Shown here: positions 7,428 to 15,618 of the stretch, one piece after another | How positions within the stretch are numbered: the first letter of the stretch is position 1 | Layout of the letters: each line of letters starts with the position of its first letter | Assembly: GCF_019145235.1 (NCBI RefSeq) | Contig: NZ_JAHSTV010000006.1 | Coordinates: forward strand, 248,001-312,000 | Origin: Pseudomonas farris | Lineage (GTDB): Bacteria > Pseudomonadota > Gammaproteobacteria > Pseudomonadales > Pseudomonadaceae | Direction of reading: 5' to 3' | Length of the DNA stretch: 64,000 nucleotides | The notes under the pieces: model-generated | What the model was told of the DNA's origin: nothing | Seen by the model: only the letters and a program-made list of their open reading frames with translations | The model's database searches: none | Program-made: the position numbers and the translations under genes

Positions 7428-9545
7428 ATGCCCGTTCAATACAGATTCCGACCACAACACCTGGCCTTAGCGATCGCTCTAGCTGTGGGCTACACCAACG
7501 CTGCACTAGCCCAGACAGCAGCCGAGCCTGACCTACTCGCCACACAGACGCCCGCTGAATTGATGGAGATGCTCGATGCGTTCATCAATGACCCCACTAC
7601 CGCCAGGATCAACGTCAACAAGGAAACCAAAGCAAAGAAAAACGGCGTTGCCGTCCAAGGGAAAAATGTCGATGAGCTGATCATCATGCTTCCAGGGGGA
7701 AGTGTCAGCGGGATTGTCGACGGTGGTGGCGGTAAAAACGTACTGCAACTCGATTCCGCGAACGGTGGCCAGATAGGCAAAAGTCGCAAATTGATGGGGC
7801 TCGAAGTCAAACAGGGCACTTGGACGCTCACCGGGCCCGGGGATTTCAGTGTTGGGGCCTTGGTTCGCCCCGAGGCAACACTTACCAATGACGGTCGCAT
7901 TCATGGCGGTGCATTGGCCCACGGTACACTGATCAACAATGGTGGAATCGGAGCCGGGGTAACCGTGTTCTCCGGTGGTGTCCTGAAAAATTCGGGAACC
8001 ATTGATGGGGACGTTGAAGTTCTTCAGGGGGGTATCTTTTCTGGCAATGGCACTGTCGGCGCCCTGAACGTGAAGGGGCATTTTTTTGCCAACCAGACTC
8101 AAGGGGCGCCAACGATTACGAGAAATATGGAACTCTCCAAAACGGCCGTACTGGCCTATGCGGTCAACACCGATGGTCGTGGCGAAACGATCAAAGTCGG
8201 TGGTACCGCCAGCCTCGGCGGTGCGACCCTGAAAATCGTCGCGGCGCCGGGTGACTATCCGCAAACCAGCCGGTACACCATTATCGAGGCCGCCAAGGTT
8301 GATGGACGCTTCGGCAATATCGAAAATAATCTCGCGTTCATGACGGCTACCCCGGACTACGACGACGAAAAGAGCGTTGGCCTGACCTACGCACGTAACG
8401 AAGTGCCAATCGAGAGATTTGCGACAAGCAAAAACGGTCGGGAAGTCGCTCACAGCATTGAAGAGCCCAAAGCCAGCCCGGCGGCGCAGCCGCCATCCCT
8501 TACCGTAAATGCCGCTGTCACCGCCCTGCTCGGCTCCAACAAAACCACTGCTGCCCGAGCTATTGAACAACTGGCCGGCGGTAGCAATGCCAATCTCGCC
8601 AATGCCACCCTGAGCAGCGCCAATCCGGTGAGCAGCAGCATGCTGTCGGCCATGCGCCAACTGGATAGCAGCAACCTCAACGGACAGAGCGGAACCCCGC
8701 GTCTGGCGGCGGGTGGTGAAGCCACTGGCAGGGTCTGGTTACAAGCACTGGGCCACGGCGGCACACTGGATCGCAGTCATGGCCGAAGCACCTTGCAACA
8801 CTCCACCAAAGGTTTGGTGCTGGGCGCGGATTGGGCGCTCGATGAGCAATGGCGTGTGGGCGTCATAGGCGGTAAATCGCAGACGCGTCTGGACGGCAGC
8901 CAACTGGACGGCGATCTGGACAGTTGGCATCTGGGCGCTTACGCCCTGCGCCAAAGTGGTCCGCTGGCATTGCGTCTGGGCGCGACTCACAGCAACCATG
9001 ATGGCAGCACCAAACGTCGGGTAGCTTTCAACGGTTTCAGCGATCGCCCAAAAGGCAGTTACGACGCCAGCACTCAACAAGCCTTTACAGAGATCGGTTA
9101 CAACCTCGGCAGCGGCACTATCAGCGCCGAGCCCTTTGCCAATCTTGGCTTCCAGCGGTATCAGCGCGACAGCTATATAGAAAAAGGCGGTGCGGCGGCA
9201 CTGCAGGTCCATGGGCAAACGCAGAACAACTTCAGCAGCACCTTCGGCCTGCGTCTTGCACAGCTCAATACGCTGGATAATGGCATGCAACTGACGCCGC
9301 GATTCAGCGCGGGCTGGAAACACACCTATGGTGATGTCGACAGCAAGACTCAACAGCGACTGGCTACCGGCGGAAAAAATTACATCGTCGAGGGCGCCGC
9401 TCTGGAGCGCGACAGCCTGACGCTTGATGCAGGGCTGGAACTGGCAGTTTCGACACGGCATACGTTGGGTGTCGGTTACAACGGCGAGATCGGCAATGAC
9501 AATCGCAGTCATGGCGTAATGGGGCAGTGGCGGATGGCATTCTGA
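7428..9545 (+). CDS. Autotransporter outer-membrane beta-barrel domain protein
   Basis: The protein has 705 residues. Residues 1-28 are a signal peptide ending ALAQ. The passenger (about 30-350) contains low-complexity beta-helix-like segments such as TLINNGGIGAGVTVFSGG and GGIFSGNGTVGALNVKG, the usual autotransporter-associated motif. A linker with an alpha-helical segment leads to a beta-barrel of about 265 residues beginning near GRVWLQALGHGG and ending with the terminal phenylalanine (WRMAF) that the BAM complex recognises. It is expected to be exported by the type V route and displayed or released at the cell surface. No catalytic triad or named adhesin domain is visible, so the passenger function is unknown. 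Confidence 0.88.
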   Translation: MPVQYRFRPQHLALAIALAVGYTNAALAQTAAEPDLLATQTPAELMEMLDAFINDPTTARINVNKETKAKKNGVAVQGKNVDELIIMLPGGSVSGIVDGGGGKNVLQLDSANGGQIGKSRKLMGLEVKQGTWTLTGPGDFSVGALVRPEATLTNDGRIHGGALAHGTLINNGGIGAGVTVFSGGVLKNSGTIDGDVEVLQGGIFSGNGTVGALNVKGHFFANQTQGAPTITRNMELSKTAVLAYAVNTDGRGETIKVGGTASLGGATLKIVAAPGDYPQTSRYTIIEAAKVDGRFGNIENNLAFMTATPDYDDEKSVGLTYARNEVPIERFATSKNGREVAHSIEEPKASPAAQPPSLTVNAAVTALLGSNKTTAARAIEQLAGGSNANLANATLSSANPVSSSMLSAMRQLDSSNLNGQSGTPRLAAGGEATGRVWLQALGHGGTLDRSHGRSTLQHSTKGLVLGADWALDEQWRVGVIGGKSQTRLDGSQLDGDLDSWHLGAYALRQSGPLALRLGATHSNHDGSTKRRVAFNGFSDRPKGSYDASTQQAFTEIGYNLGSGTISAEPFANLGFQRYQRDSYIEKGGAAALQVHGQTQNNFSSTFGLRLAQLNTLDNGMQLTPRFSAGWKHTYGDVDSKTQQRLATGGKNYIVEGAALERDSLTLDAGLELAVSTRHTLGVGYNGEIGNDNRSHGVMGQWRMAF

Positions 9546-9581
9546 TAAAGCCGCCCCACTCTCACTAACTTGATGCAGAAC

Positions 9582-9721
9582 CTGTGGGAGCGAGCCTATG
9601 TGGCGAGGGGGCTTGCCCCCGTCGGGTCCCCCGCATTTTAAAGTTGAACCGCATTTAACGGGTTTACGACTGCTTCGCAGCCGAACGGGGGCGAGCCCCC
9701 TCGCCACAGGTCGCTCCCACA
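9582..9721. repeat. REPIN-like inverted repeat with inserted inner hairpin
   Basis: The outer arms TGTGGGAGCGA (9583-9593) and TCGCTCCCACA (9711-9721) enclose a second, longer inverted pair related to GGCGAGGGGGCTTGCCCCCG and its complement. It lies between the autotransporter and the convergent pycB gene. Confidence 0.8.
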
Positions 9722-9745
9722 TTTGGCAGGTTGAATATCGGGCGA

Positions 9746-9777
9746 AAAAAAAGGGGAGCACATGCCCCCCCGAGGTT
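9746..9777 (-). terminator. Rho-independent terminator of the pycA-pycB operon
   Basis: Read on the minus strand, a GGGGGGCATGTGCTCCCC hairpin is followed by a run of eight T residues. It begins about 27 bp after the pycB stop codon, at the expected place for the end of the transcript. Confidence 0.75.
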
Positions 9778-9803
9778 TAAAGCGGTATATCGAGGCTGTT
9801 AAC

Positions 9804-11612
9804 TCAGCCTTCGATCTCGATCAGAATCTCACCCGGGTTCACCCGGTCGCCCTTGGCCACGTGGATGGCGGTGACTTTGCCAGCGATGGCCGATTGGACT
9901 TCGGTCTCCATCTTCATCGCTTCGGTGATCAGCACGGCCTGGCCGGCCTTCACGGTGTCGCCTTCCTTGACCAGCACATCGACGATGTTGCCCGGCATGG
10001 TGGTGCTGACGTGGCCCGGTGCAGTGGCTTGCTTGCGCTTGCTGCTACCGCCGCTGACGAATTCGTTGAGTGGTTCGAACACCACTTCTTCCGGCATGCC
10101 GTCGATGGACAGGTAGAAGTGGCGTTTGCCTTCCGCCTTGACGCCGACACCGGTGATGTCGACGCGGTAGGTTTCGCCGTGAACATCGATGACGAACTCG
10201 GTCGGCACGCCTTCGCCGCCGGCCGACGCCACGCCGCCCACTTCCGGAATCGGCAACAGCACTTCTGGCGTGAGGGTGCCGGCTGCGCGTTCTTCAAGGA
10301 ACTTGCGGCCGATGTCCGGGAACATGGCGTAGGTCAGCACGTCTTCTTCAGACTTGGCCACGGCACCGATTTCGGCACGCAGCTTGGTCATTTCCGGCTT
10401 GAGCAGATCGGCCGGACGCACGTCGATGACCTCTTCGCTGCCGATCGCCTGACGACGCAGTTTTTCGTTCACGGTGCCCGGCGCTTTGCCGTAGCCGCCT
10501 TGCAGGTAGAGCTTCACTTCGTTGGTGATGGTCTTGTAGCGCTCGCCAGCCAGCACGTTGAAAAACGCCTGGGTGCCAACAATCTGCGAGGTCGGTGTCA
10601 CCAGTGGCGGGAAGCCGAGGTCTTCGCGAACACGCGGGATTTCCGCCAGCACTTCGCTCATGCGGTTCAGGGCGCCCTGCTCTTTCAACTGGTTGGCCAG
10701 GTTGGAAATCATCCCGCCCGGTACCTGGTTGACTTGCACGCGGGTATCGACGGCGGTGAATTCGCTTTCGAACTGGTGGTACTTCTTGCGCACGGCGTAG
10801 AAGTACAAGCCGATTTCCTGCAACAGCTCCAGGTTCAGGCCGGTGTCGTACTCGCTGCCTTTAAGAGCAGCGACCATCGATTCGGTGCCTGGATGGCTGG
10901 TACCGGAAGCGAAGCTGGAGATCGCGGTGTCAATGTGATCGGCACCGTTTTCGATGGCCTTGAGTTGGCACATCGTGGCCATGCCAGCGGTGTCGTGCGA
11001 GTGAATGAACACAGGCAGCGATTGCTCGGATTTCAATGCCTTGACCAGTTCGCCAGTGGCGTACGGGGTCAACAGGCCGGCCATGTCTTTGATCGCCACG
11101 GAATCACATCCCATGGCTTCCATTTGCCTGGCTTGCGCCACGAACGCGTCAATGGTGTGCACTGGGCTAGTGGTGTAGGCGATGGTGCCCTGAGCGTGTT
11201 TGCCGGCAGCCTTCACCGCTTCGATGGCAACTCGCAGGTTACGCACGTCGTTCATCGCGTCGAAAATGCGGAACACGTCGATGCCGTTAACCGCAGCCTT
11301 GGCGACGAAGGCTTTGACCACGTCGTCGCTGTAGTGGCGGTAGCCCAGCAGGTTCTGGCCACGCAGGAGCATTTGCAGACGCGTGTTAGGCAATGCCGCG
11401 CGCAGTTGGCGCAGACGCTCCCACGGGTCTTCTTTCAGGAAGCGGACGCAGGCGTCGAAGGTCGCGCCGCCCCAGCATTCCAGCGACCAGTAGCCGACTT
11501 TGTCGAGCTTGTCGCAGATCGGCAGCATGTCTTCGGTGCGCATGCGGGTGGCGAGCAGCGATTGGTGGGCGTCGCGCAGGATTGTGTCGGTAACGTGGAT
11601 TTTCTTAGTCAT
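9804..11612 (-). CDS. pycB: Pyruvate carboxylase subunit B / oxaloacetate decarboxylase alpha-type carboxyltransferase
   Basis: The protein has 602 residues. The ATG at 11612 was chosen because GAGGA precedes it. The N-terminal carboxyltransferase barrel starts ITDTILRDAHQS-like (VTDTILRDAHQS) and includes ECWGGATFDACVRFL and the metal-site motif FIHSHDTAGM. The conserved domain follows, and the C-terminal biotinyl domain carries the biotin lysine in EAMKMETE (K567). Together with the biotin carboxylase subunit just upstream it forms the two-subunit pyruvate carboxylase of pseudomonads, which makes oxaloacetate from pyruvate and bicarbonate. The same family includes Na+-pumping oxaloacetate decarboxylase alpha, but no beta/gamma membrane subunits are present and a biotin carboxylase is, which favours carboxylation. 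Confidence 0.93.
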   Translation of the reverse strand: MTKKIHVTDTILRDAHQSLLATRMRTEDMLPICDKLDKVGYWSLECWGGATFDACVRFLKEDPWERLRQLRAALPNTRLQMLLRGQNLLGYRHYSDDVVKAFVAKAAVNGIDVFRIFDAMNDVRNLRVAIEAVKAAGKHAQGTIAYTTSPVHTIDAFVAQARQMEAMGCDSVAIKDMAGLLTPYATGELVKALKSEQSLPVFIHSHDTAGMATMCQLKAIENGADHIDTAISSFASGTSHPGTESMVAALKGSEYDTGLNLELLQEIGLYFYAVRKKYHQFESEFTAVDTRVQVNQVPGGMISNLANQLKEQGALNRMSEVLAEIPRVREDLGFPPLVTPTSQIVGTQAFFNVLAGERYKTITNEVKLYLQGGYGKAPGTVNEKLRRQAIGSEEVIDVRPADLLKPEMTKLRAEIGAVAKSEEDVLTYAMFPDIGRKFLEERAAGTLTPEVLLPIPEVGGVASAGGEGVPTEFVIDVHGETYRVDITGVGVKAEGKRHFYLSIDGMPEEVVFEPLNEFVSGGSSKRKQATAPGHVSTTMPGNIVDVLVKEGDTVKAGQAVLITEAMKMETEVQSAIAGKVTAIHVAKGDRVNPGEILIEIEG

Positions 11613-11623
11613 TGGAGTATTCC

Positions 11624-13039
11624 TCACAGGCCTGCGTGGGCGGCGATGGCGGCGGCGATGGCCAAGGCCAGCTCTTCGGGTTTGCGCTTGATCGAGTAGT
11701 TGGTCAGTTCAGGGTGGCTTTCAACGAAGCTGGTGTTGAACTGACCGCTACGGAATTCCGGGTTACGCAGGATTTCCTGGTAATACGCGGCGGTGGTCTT
11801 GACCCCTTGCAGACGCATGTCGTCCAGAGCTCGCAAGCCACGGTCCATCGCTTCTTCCCAAGTCAGCGCCCAGACCACCAGTTTCAGACACATGGAATCG
11901 TAGAACGGCGGAATGGTGTAGCCGGTATAGATCGCTGTGTCGGTGCGCACGCCGGGACCACCGGGCGCGTAGTAACGGGTGATCTTGCCGAAGCTCGGCA
12001 GGAAGTTGTTTTTCGGGTCTTCGGCGTTGATCCGGAACTGCAACGCGAAACCGCGGTGCTGGATGTCTTCCTGTTTCACCGAGAGCGGCAAACCGGACGC
12101 AATGCGAATCTGCTCGCGAACGATGTCGATGCCAGTGATTTCTTCGGTGATGGTGTGTTCCACCTGCACTCGCGTGTTCATCTCCATGAAGTACACCTCG
12201 CCCTCGGCGAGCAGGAACTCCACGGTGCCTGCGTTCTCGTAACCCACGGCCTTGGCCGCACGCACCGACAGGTCGCCGATGTAGGCGCGCTGTTCCGGGG
12301 TCAGTTGCGGGCTCGGAGCGATCTCGATCAGCTTCTGGTTGCGACGCTGGATCGAGCAATCACGCTCGAACAGGTGCACCACGTTGCCAAAGCTGTCGCC
12401 GAGAATCTGGGCTTCGATGTGTTTCGGATTGACGATGCATTTTTCCAGGAACACTTCTGCCGAACCGAAAGCCTTGGTGGCTTCGGAAATGACCCGTGGA
12501 AAGGCTTGTTCGAGTTCTTCGCGACTGTTGCAGCGACGAATGCCGCGACCGCCACCACCGGATGTGGCCTTGAGCATCACCGGGTAACCGATGCGGTCAC
12601 CTTCGGTCAGGGCTTCTTCGATGCCCGACACGTTGCCTTCGGTGCCGGGAGTGACCGGTACGCCAGCCTTGATCATGCTGCGGCGCGCTTCGGTCTTGTC
12701 GCCCATACGGCGAATCACTTCAGCCGATGGACCAATGAATTTGATACCGCGCTCGGCGCAGATGTCTGCCAGCTCGGCATTTTCCGAAAGGAAGCCGTAG
12801 CCGGGGTGCAACGCATCGCAACCGGTTTCCACCGCCAGGTTCACCAGCTTGCGCGGGTTCAGGTAACCGGCCAGTGGCTCGGCACCAATGCTGTGGGCCT
12901 CGTCCGCACGCTTCACATGCAAGGCATGGCGGTCGGCGTCGGAATAGATCGCGACCGAGCGAATGCCCATTTCGGCGCAGGCACGCACGATTCGTACGGC
13001 AATCTCACCACGGTTGGCGATCAGGATCTTTTTTATCAC
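11624..13039 (-). CDS. pycA: Pyruvate carboxylase subunit A (biotin carboxylase)
   Basis: The protein has 471 residues, the normal length of a stand-alone biotin carboxylase. It shows KKILIANRGEIAVRIVRACAEMG at the N-terminus, the ATP-grasp glycine loop KATSGGGGRGIRR, the EMNTRVQVEHTITEEITG active-site segment, and the conserved C-terminal domain. It uses ATP and bicarbonate to carboxylate biotin on PycB. The pycB start lies 11 bp downstream, so the two form one operon, transcribed away from the divergent LysR gene. Confidence 0.93.
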   Translation of the reverse strand: MIKKILIANRGEIAVRIVRACAEMGIRSVAIYSDADRHALHVKRADEAHSIGAEPLAGYLNPRKLVNLAVETGCDALHPGYGFLSENAELADICAERGIKFIGPSAEVIRRMGDKTEARRSMIKAGVPVTPGTEGNVSGIEEALTEGDRIGYPVMLKATSGGGGRGIRRCNSREELEQAFPRVISEATKAFGSAEVFLEKCIVNPKHIEAQILGDSFGNVVHLFERDCSIQRRNQKLIEIAPSPQLTPEQRAYIGDLSVRAAKAVGYENAGTVEFLLAEGEVYFMEMNTRVQVEHTITEEITGIDIVREQIRIASGLPLSVKQEDIQHRGFALQFRINAEDPKNNFLPSFGKITRYYAPGGPGVRTDTAIYTGYTIPPFYDSMCLKLVVWALTWEEAMDRGLRALDDMRLQGVKTTAAYYQEILRNPEFRSGQFNTSFVESHPELTNYSIKRKPEELALAIAAAIAAHAGL

Positions 13040-13172
13040 TTGGAGGTTCCCTTGAGCCGGTGGTACTCACGACCTGTCAAACCAGGTCGACGCGTGACCA
13101 AATGTTTCAATTCAGTCGCAGCTCCACACTAGCCTTCGCAAAGGATTAACAAAAATGAATAATAATTGGGTT

Positions 13173-13192
13173 ACACATAAGCAAAGACTTAT
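13173..13192. promoter_or_regulatory. Candidate LysR-type operator between pycA and pycR
   Basis: ATAAG (13177-13181) and CTTAT (13188-13192) form a perfect inverted repeat around six bases and contain the T-N11-A form typical of LysR boxes. It sits in the 190-bp divergent region between pycA and the LysR gene. Assignment to the neighbouring regulator is by position. Confidence 0.45.
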
Positions 13193-13229
13193 AGTTGAGG
13201 CATCAGCCTCCGCTCAGGGTCTCTAGAAA

Positions 13230-14192
13230 ATGCGTAAGTCATTGATGCGTATGACGTTGCGTCAATTGCAGATCTTCAATGAGGTGTGCGACTTAAGGTC
13301 CTACAGCCGCGCTGCCGACGAAATGTCTCTCACACAACCTGCCGTGAGCCTACAGATCCGTCAACTCGAAGAGCTGATCGGCCAACCTTTATTCGATTAC
13401 GTCGGCAAAAAACTCTACATGACCGAGGCGGCCGAAGCGCTGCAGCGCGCCAGCCGGGACATTTTCGGGCGCCTGGAAAACCTCGATATGCAGCTGTCGG
13501 ACATGCAAGGCTCATTGCAGGGTCAGCTGAAACTGGCGGTGGAATCCAGCGCCAAGTATTTCGTGCCGCACCTGTTTGCCGCCTTCAAACGCCAGCATCC
13601 CGAAGTGAACCTGCACTTGACCGTGGTCAACCGTGGCCAGGTCATCCGGCGCCTGTCGGATAACCGTGATGACTTGGTGATCATGTCGATGGTCCCACAG
13701 GACATGGGGCTGGAATTCCTGCCGTTCCTCAACAATCCGATCGTCGCTGTAGCACCGCCGGATCATCCGCTGTGCCACATGGGGCCGTTGCGCTTGCAGG
13801 ATCTGGAACCCTACACGCTGCTGTTGCGCGAACCTGGCTCCGGTACGCGACTCGCGTGCGAAGAGTACTTCAAAGAGAAGCGCGTGCATTTCACCCAGAC
13901 CCAGGAGGTGGCCTCGGCCGAAGCTCAGCGTGAATGCGTATTGGCGGGTCTGGGCCTGGCGCTATTGACGCGCCATGCCCTGAACCTTGAATTGGCAACC
14001 GGCGGATTGATCGAGTTGCCAGTCGAAGAGCTGCCGCTGTACCGCAGTTGGTGCCTGGTGCAGGCCAAGGCCAAACGGCTATCGCCGGTGGCCCACGCAT
14101 TCCTTGCGTTTATCCGCAGCGAGCGGATGCAGATCAGCGCGCTGGTTGAGCGTTTCGACGGGAAATTGCGGGAGCCGCCTGCCAGTAATTGA
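13230..14192 (+). CDS. pycR: LysR-family regulator of pyruvate carboxylase (PycR-like)
   Basis: The protein has up to 320 residues; starts at 13230, 13245 or 13251 are possible, and the domain itself begins MTLRQLQIFNEVCDLRSYS. The helix-turn-helix (RAADEMSLTQPAVSLQIRQLEE) is followed by a CbbR/CysB-like effector domain (QGQLKLAVESSAKYFVPHLF, ECVLAGLGLALLTRHA). It is divergent from pycA-pycB, the same arrangement as PA5437 (pycR) beside PA5436-PA5435 in P. aeruginosa, where PycR was linked to lung persistence. The 3' end overlaps the convergent small gene by 59 bp. Confidence 0.87.
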   Translation: MRKSLMRMTLRQLQIFNEVCDLRSYSRAADEMSLTQPAVSLQIRQLEELIGQPLFDYVGKKLYMTEAAEALQRASRDIFGRLENLDMQLSDMQGSLQGQLKLAVESSAKYFVPHLFAAFKRQHPEVNLHLTVVNRGQVIRRLSDNRDDLVIMSMVPQDMGLEFLPFLNNPIVAVAPPDHPLCHMGPLRLQDLEPYTLLLREPGSGTRLACEEYFKEKRVHFTQTQEVASAEAQRECVLAGLGLALLTRHALNLELATGGLIELPVEELPLYRSWCLVQAKAKRLSPVAHAFLAFIRSERMQISALVERFDGKLREPPASN

Positions 14193-14346
14193 GTTCCAGA
14201 TCGTCAGGAAATTCGCCAATTTCGGCCAGAAGCTGGCGGCGTTCGCTGCGATCTTCGATCGCGCGGCGAAATTCCATGCGGCGCTGGTCTTCTTGCTGAC
14301 GACGGGTTTTGACGGCGCTGTTGCGTTCTTCGTAGGGCTGAGCCAT
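14134..14346 (-). CDS. Small charged protein of unknown function (70 aa)
   Basis: The ATG at 14346 has a strong GGGAG ribosome binding site eight bases upstream. The 70-residue product is rich in R, E and Q (KTRRQQEDQRRMEFRRAIED), predicted helical, and has no signal peptide or membrane segment. Its C-terminal ELNYWQAAPA resembles short conserved Pseudomonas proteins annotated only as hypothetical. The last 59 bp are antisense to the 3' end of the pycR-like gene, an uncommon overlap for this compact genome. It lies downstream of the HexR-like gene, but with a REPIN between them. No function is proposed. Confidence 0.65.
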   Translation of the reverse strand: MAQPYEERNSAVKTRRQQEDQRRMEFRRAIEDRSERRQLLAEIGEFPDDLELNYWQAAPAISRRNAQPAR

Positions 14347-14455
14347 TTCGAGTCTCCCAAGGCGAGTACGGGAGTTACAAGATAGGTGCGGGGGATGACG
14401 GTTTGGCGGCGGGAGGGTTACAGAGAGATGAAAATTGCCGTATTCGAGAACGCCA

Positions 14456-14544
14456 TCGCGAGCAGGCTCGCTCCCACAGGTTCCATGGTGCACACACAAT
14501 TCGTGCAACACCGATGATCAATGTGGGAGCGAGCCTGCTCGCGA
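14456..14544. repeat. REPIN-like inverted repeat
   Basis: Arms TCGCGAGCAGGCTCGCTCCC (from 14456) and its complement ending at 14544 enclose about 43 bases. This is the 'AGCCTGCTCGCGA' subtype, shared with the copy at 38410-38473. It lies between the HexR-like gene and the 70-aa gene. Confidence 0.85.
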
Positions 14545-14572
14545 TTAAGGTCGGAACGACCTTACAGAAGAA

Positions 14573-15439
14573 TCAATCGTCCAGCGCTTTCACCGATTTT
14601 GGCGACAGCCGCAAGCTGCGAAGGCTGCGTTTGACGCTTTTCAGGTGGTTGACCAGGCTCGGACCGCGGGCCATGGCCACGCCCATCGCCAGCACATCGA
14701 TCACCACCAGGTGCGCAATGCGCGACGTCAGCGGCGTATAGATTTCTGTGTCTTCGTGCACATCGATCGCCAGGTTGACAGTCGATAGCTCGGCCAACGG
14801 GGTCTGGCTCGGGCACAGGGTGATCAGCGAAGCGCCGCTTTCGCGCACCAGGTTGGCCGTGATCAACAGGTCCTTGGAACGCCCCGACTGGGAAATGCAG
14901 ATCGCCACGTCGCTCGGCTTCAAGGTAACCGCCGACATCGCCTGCATGTGCGGGTCGGAATACGCCGCCGCGGTCAGCAGTAAACGGAAAAATTTGTGCT
15001 GGGCATCCGCCGCCACGGCGCCCGAAGCACCGAAGCCATAGAACTCGACACGCTGGGCCTGAGACATCAGCGACACCGCCCTCTGCAACTCCACCGGATC
15101 GAGTTTCTCGCGAACCTCCATCAGGGTGTGCAGGGTGGTGTCGAAGATCTTCAGGCTGTAGTCGGCGACCGAATCATCTTCATGGATCGCGAACTGCCCG
15201 AAACTCGCGCCGGCCGCCAGGCTCTGCGCCAGTTTCAACTTCAAATCCTGAAACCCGGAGCAACCGATGGCGCGGCAAAACCGCACGATGGTCGGCTCGC
15301 TGATGCCCACGCTGTGGGCCAGGTCGGCCATGGAACTGTGCATCACCGCCGCAGGGTCAAGCAGCACGTGGTCGGCGACCTTGAGCTCCGACTTGCGTAA
15401 CAGGTGGCGTGACTGGGCGATGTGTTGCAGCAGATTCAA
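14573..15439 (-). CDS. MurR/RpiR-family transcriptional regulator, HexR paralogue
   Basis: The protein has 288 residues: an N-terminal RpiR helix-turn-helix (SMADLAHSVGISEPTIVRFCRAIGC, about 35-60) and a C-terminal SIS sugar-phosphate domain (YGFGASGAVAADAQHKFFR, CISQSGRSKDLL). It resembles HexR, the KDPG-responsive repressor of glucose catabolism, across its whole length. However, hexR proper lies beside zwf/edd, so this is probably the paralogue that sits near pycR and uvrD in pseudomonads (PA5438 type). A perfect palindrome just upstream (15487-15501) may be its own operator. The effector is unknown; a phosphorylated sugar acid is likely from the family. Confidence 0.85.
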   Translation of the reverse strand: MNLLQHIAQSRHLLRKSELKVADHVLLDPAAVMHSSMADLAHSVGISEPTIVRFCRAIGCSGFQDLKLKLAQSLAAGASFGQFAIHEDDSVADYSLKIFDTTLHTLMEVREKLDPVELQRAVSLMSQAQRVEFYGFGASGAVAADAQHKFFRLLLTAAAYSDPHMQAMSAVTLKPSDVAICISQSGRSKDLLITANLVRESGASLITLCPSQTPLAELSTVNLAIDVHEDTEIYTPLTSRIAHLVVIDVLAMGVAMARGPSLVNHLKSVKRSLRSLRLSPKSVKALDD

Positions 15440-15485
15440 AGGGGCGGACTCTTTGTTATTGGCAGGTGCCGGGGATGTAGCACGC

Positions 15486-15501
15486 TTGTAGTTATACTAC
15501 A
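15486..15501. promoter_or_regulatory. Candidate operator of the HexR-like regulator
   Basis: TGTAGT (15487-15492) and ACTACA (15496-15501) form a perfect inverted repeat around TAT, 47 bp upstream of the HexR-like start codon. It shares the TTGT half-site and the dimension of HexR sites. Autoregulation is inferred. Confidence 0.4.
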
Positions 15502-15581
15502 TGAATCGGCTTTTTGCCTGCTCAATGCGTAACTCAATGTCCCCATTTCATGCGACATACGCTCCATGTAGCCCTTTCGGC

Positions 15582-15618
15582 CTTTGTAGCAGCTGGCGAA
15601 GCCTGCAGCTACAAAGGG
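15582..15618. repeat. Short hairpin repeat downstream of the GGDEF/EAL gene
   Basis: CCTTTGTAGCAGCTGGCGAAGCC is followed by its approximate complement ending CAGCTACAAAGG. It overlaps the last bases of the GGDEF/EAL gene and may help to end its transcript (minus strand). Confidence 0.45.

Noticed and set aside
9762..11699. Long open frame on the plus strand (about 645 codons) opposite pycB
   Set aside because: The opposite strand encodes PycB with carboxyltransferase and biotinyl motifs; the plus-strand product is a histidine- and valine-rich shadow with no domain, as expected in GC-rich DNA.
11612..13132. Long open frame on the plus strand opposite pycA
   Set aside because: The minus strand is a complete biotin carboxylase with all ATP-grasp motifs; the plus-strand frame has no recognisable domain and no ribosome binding site.
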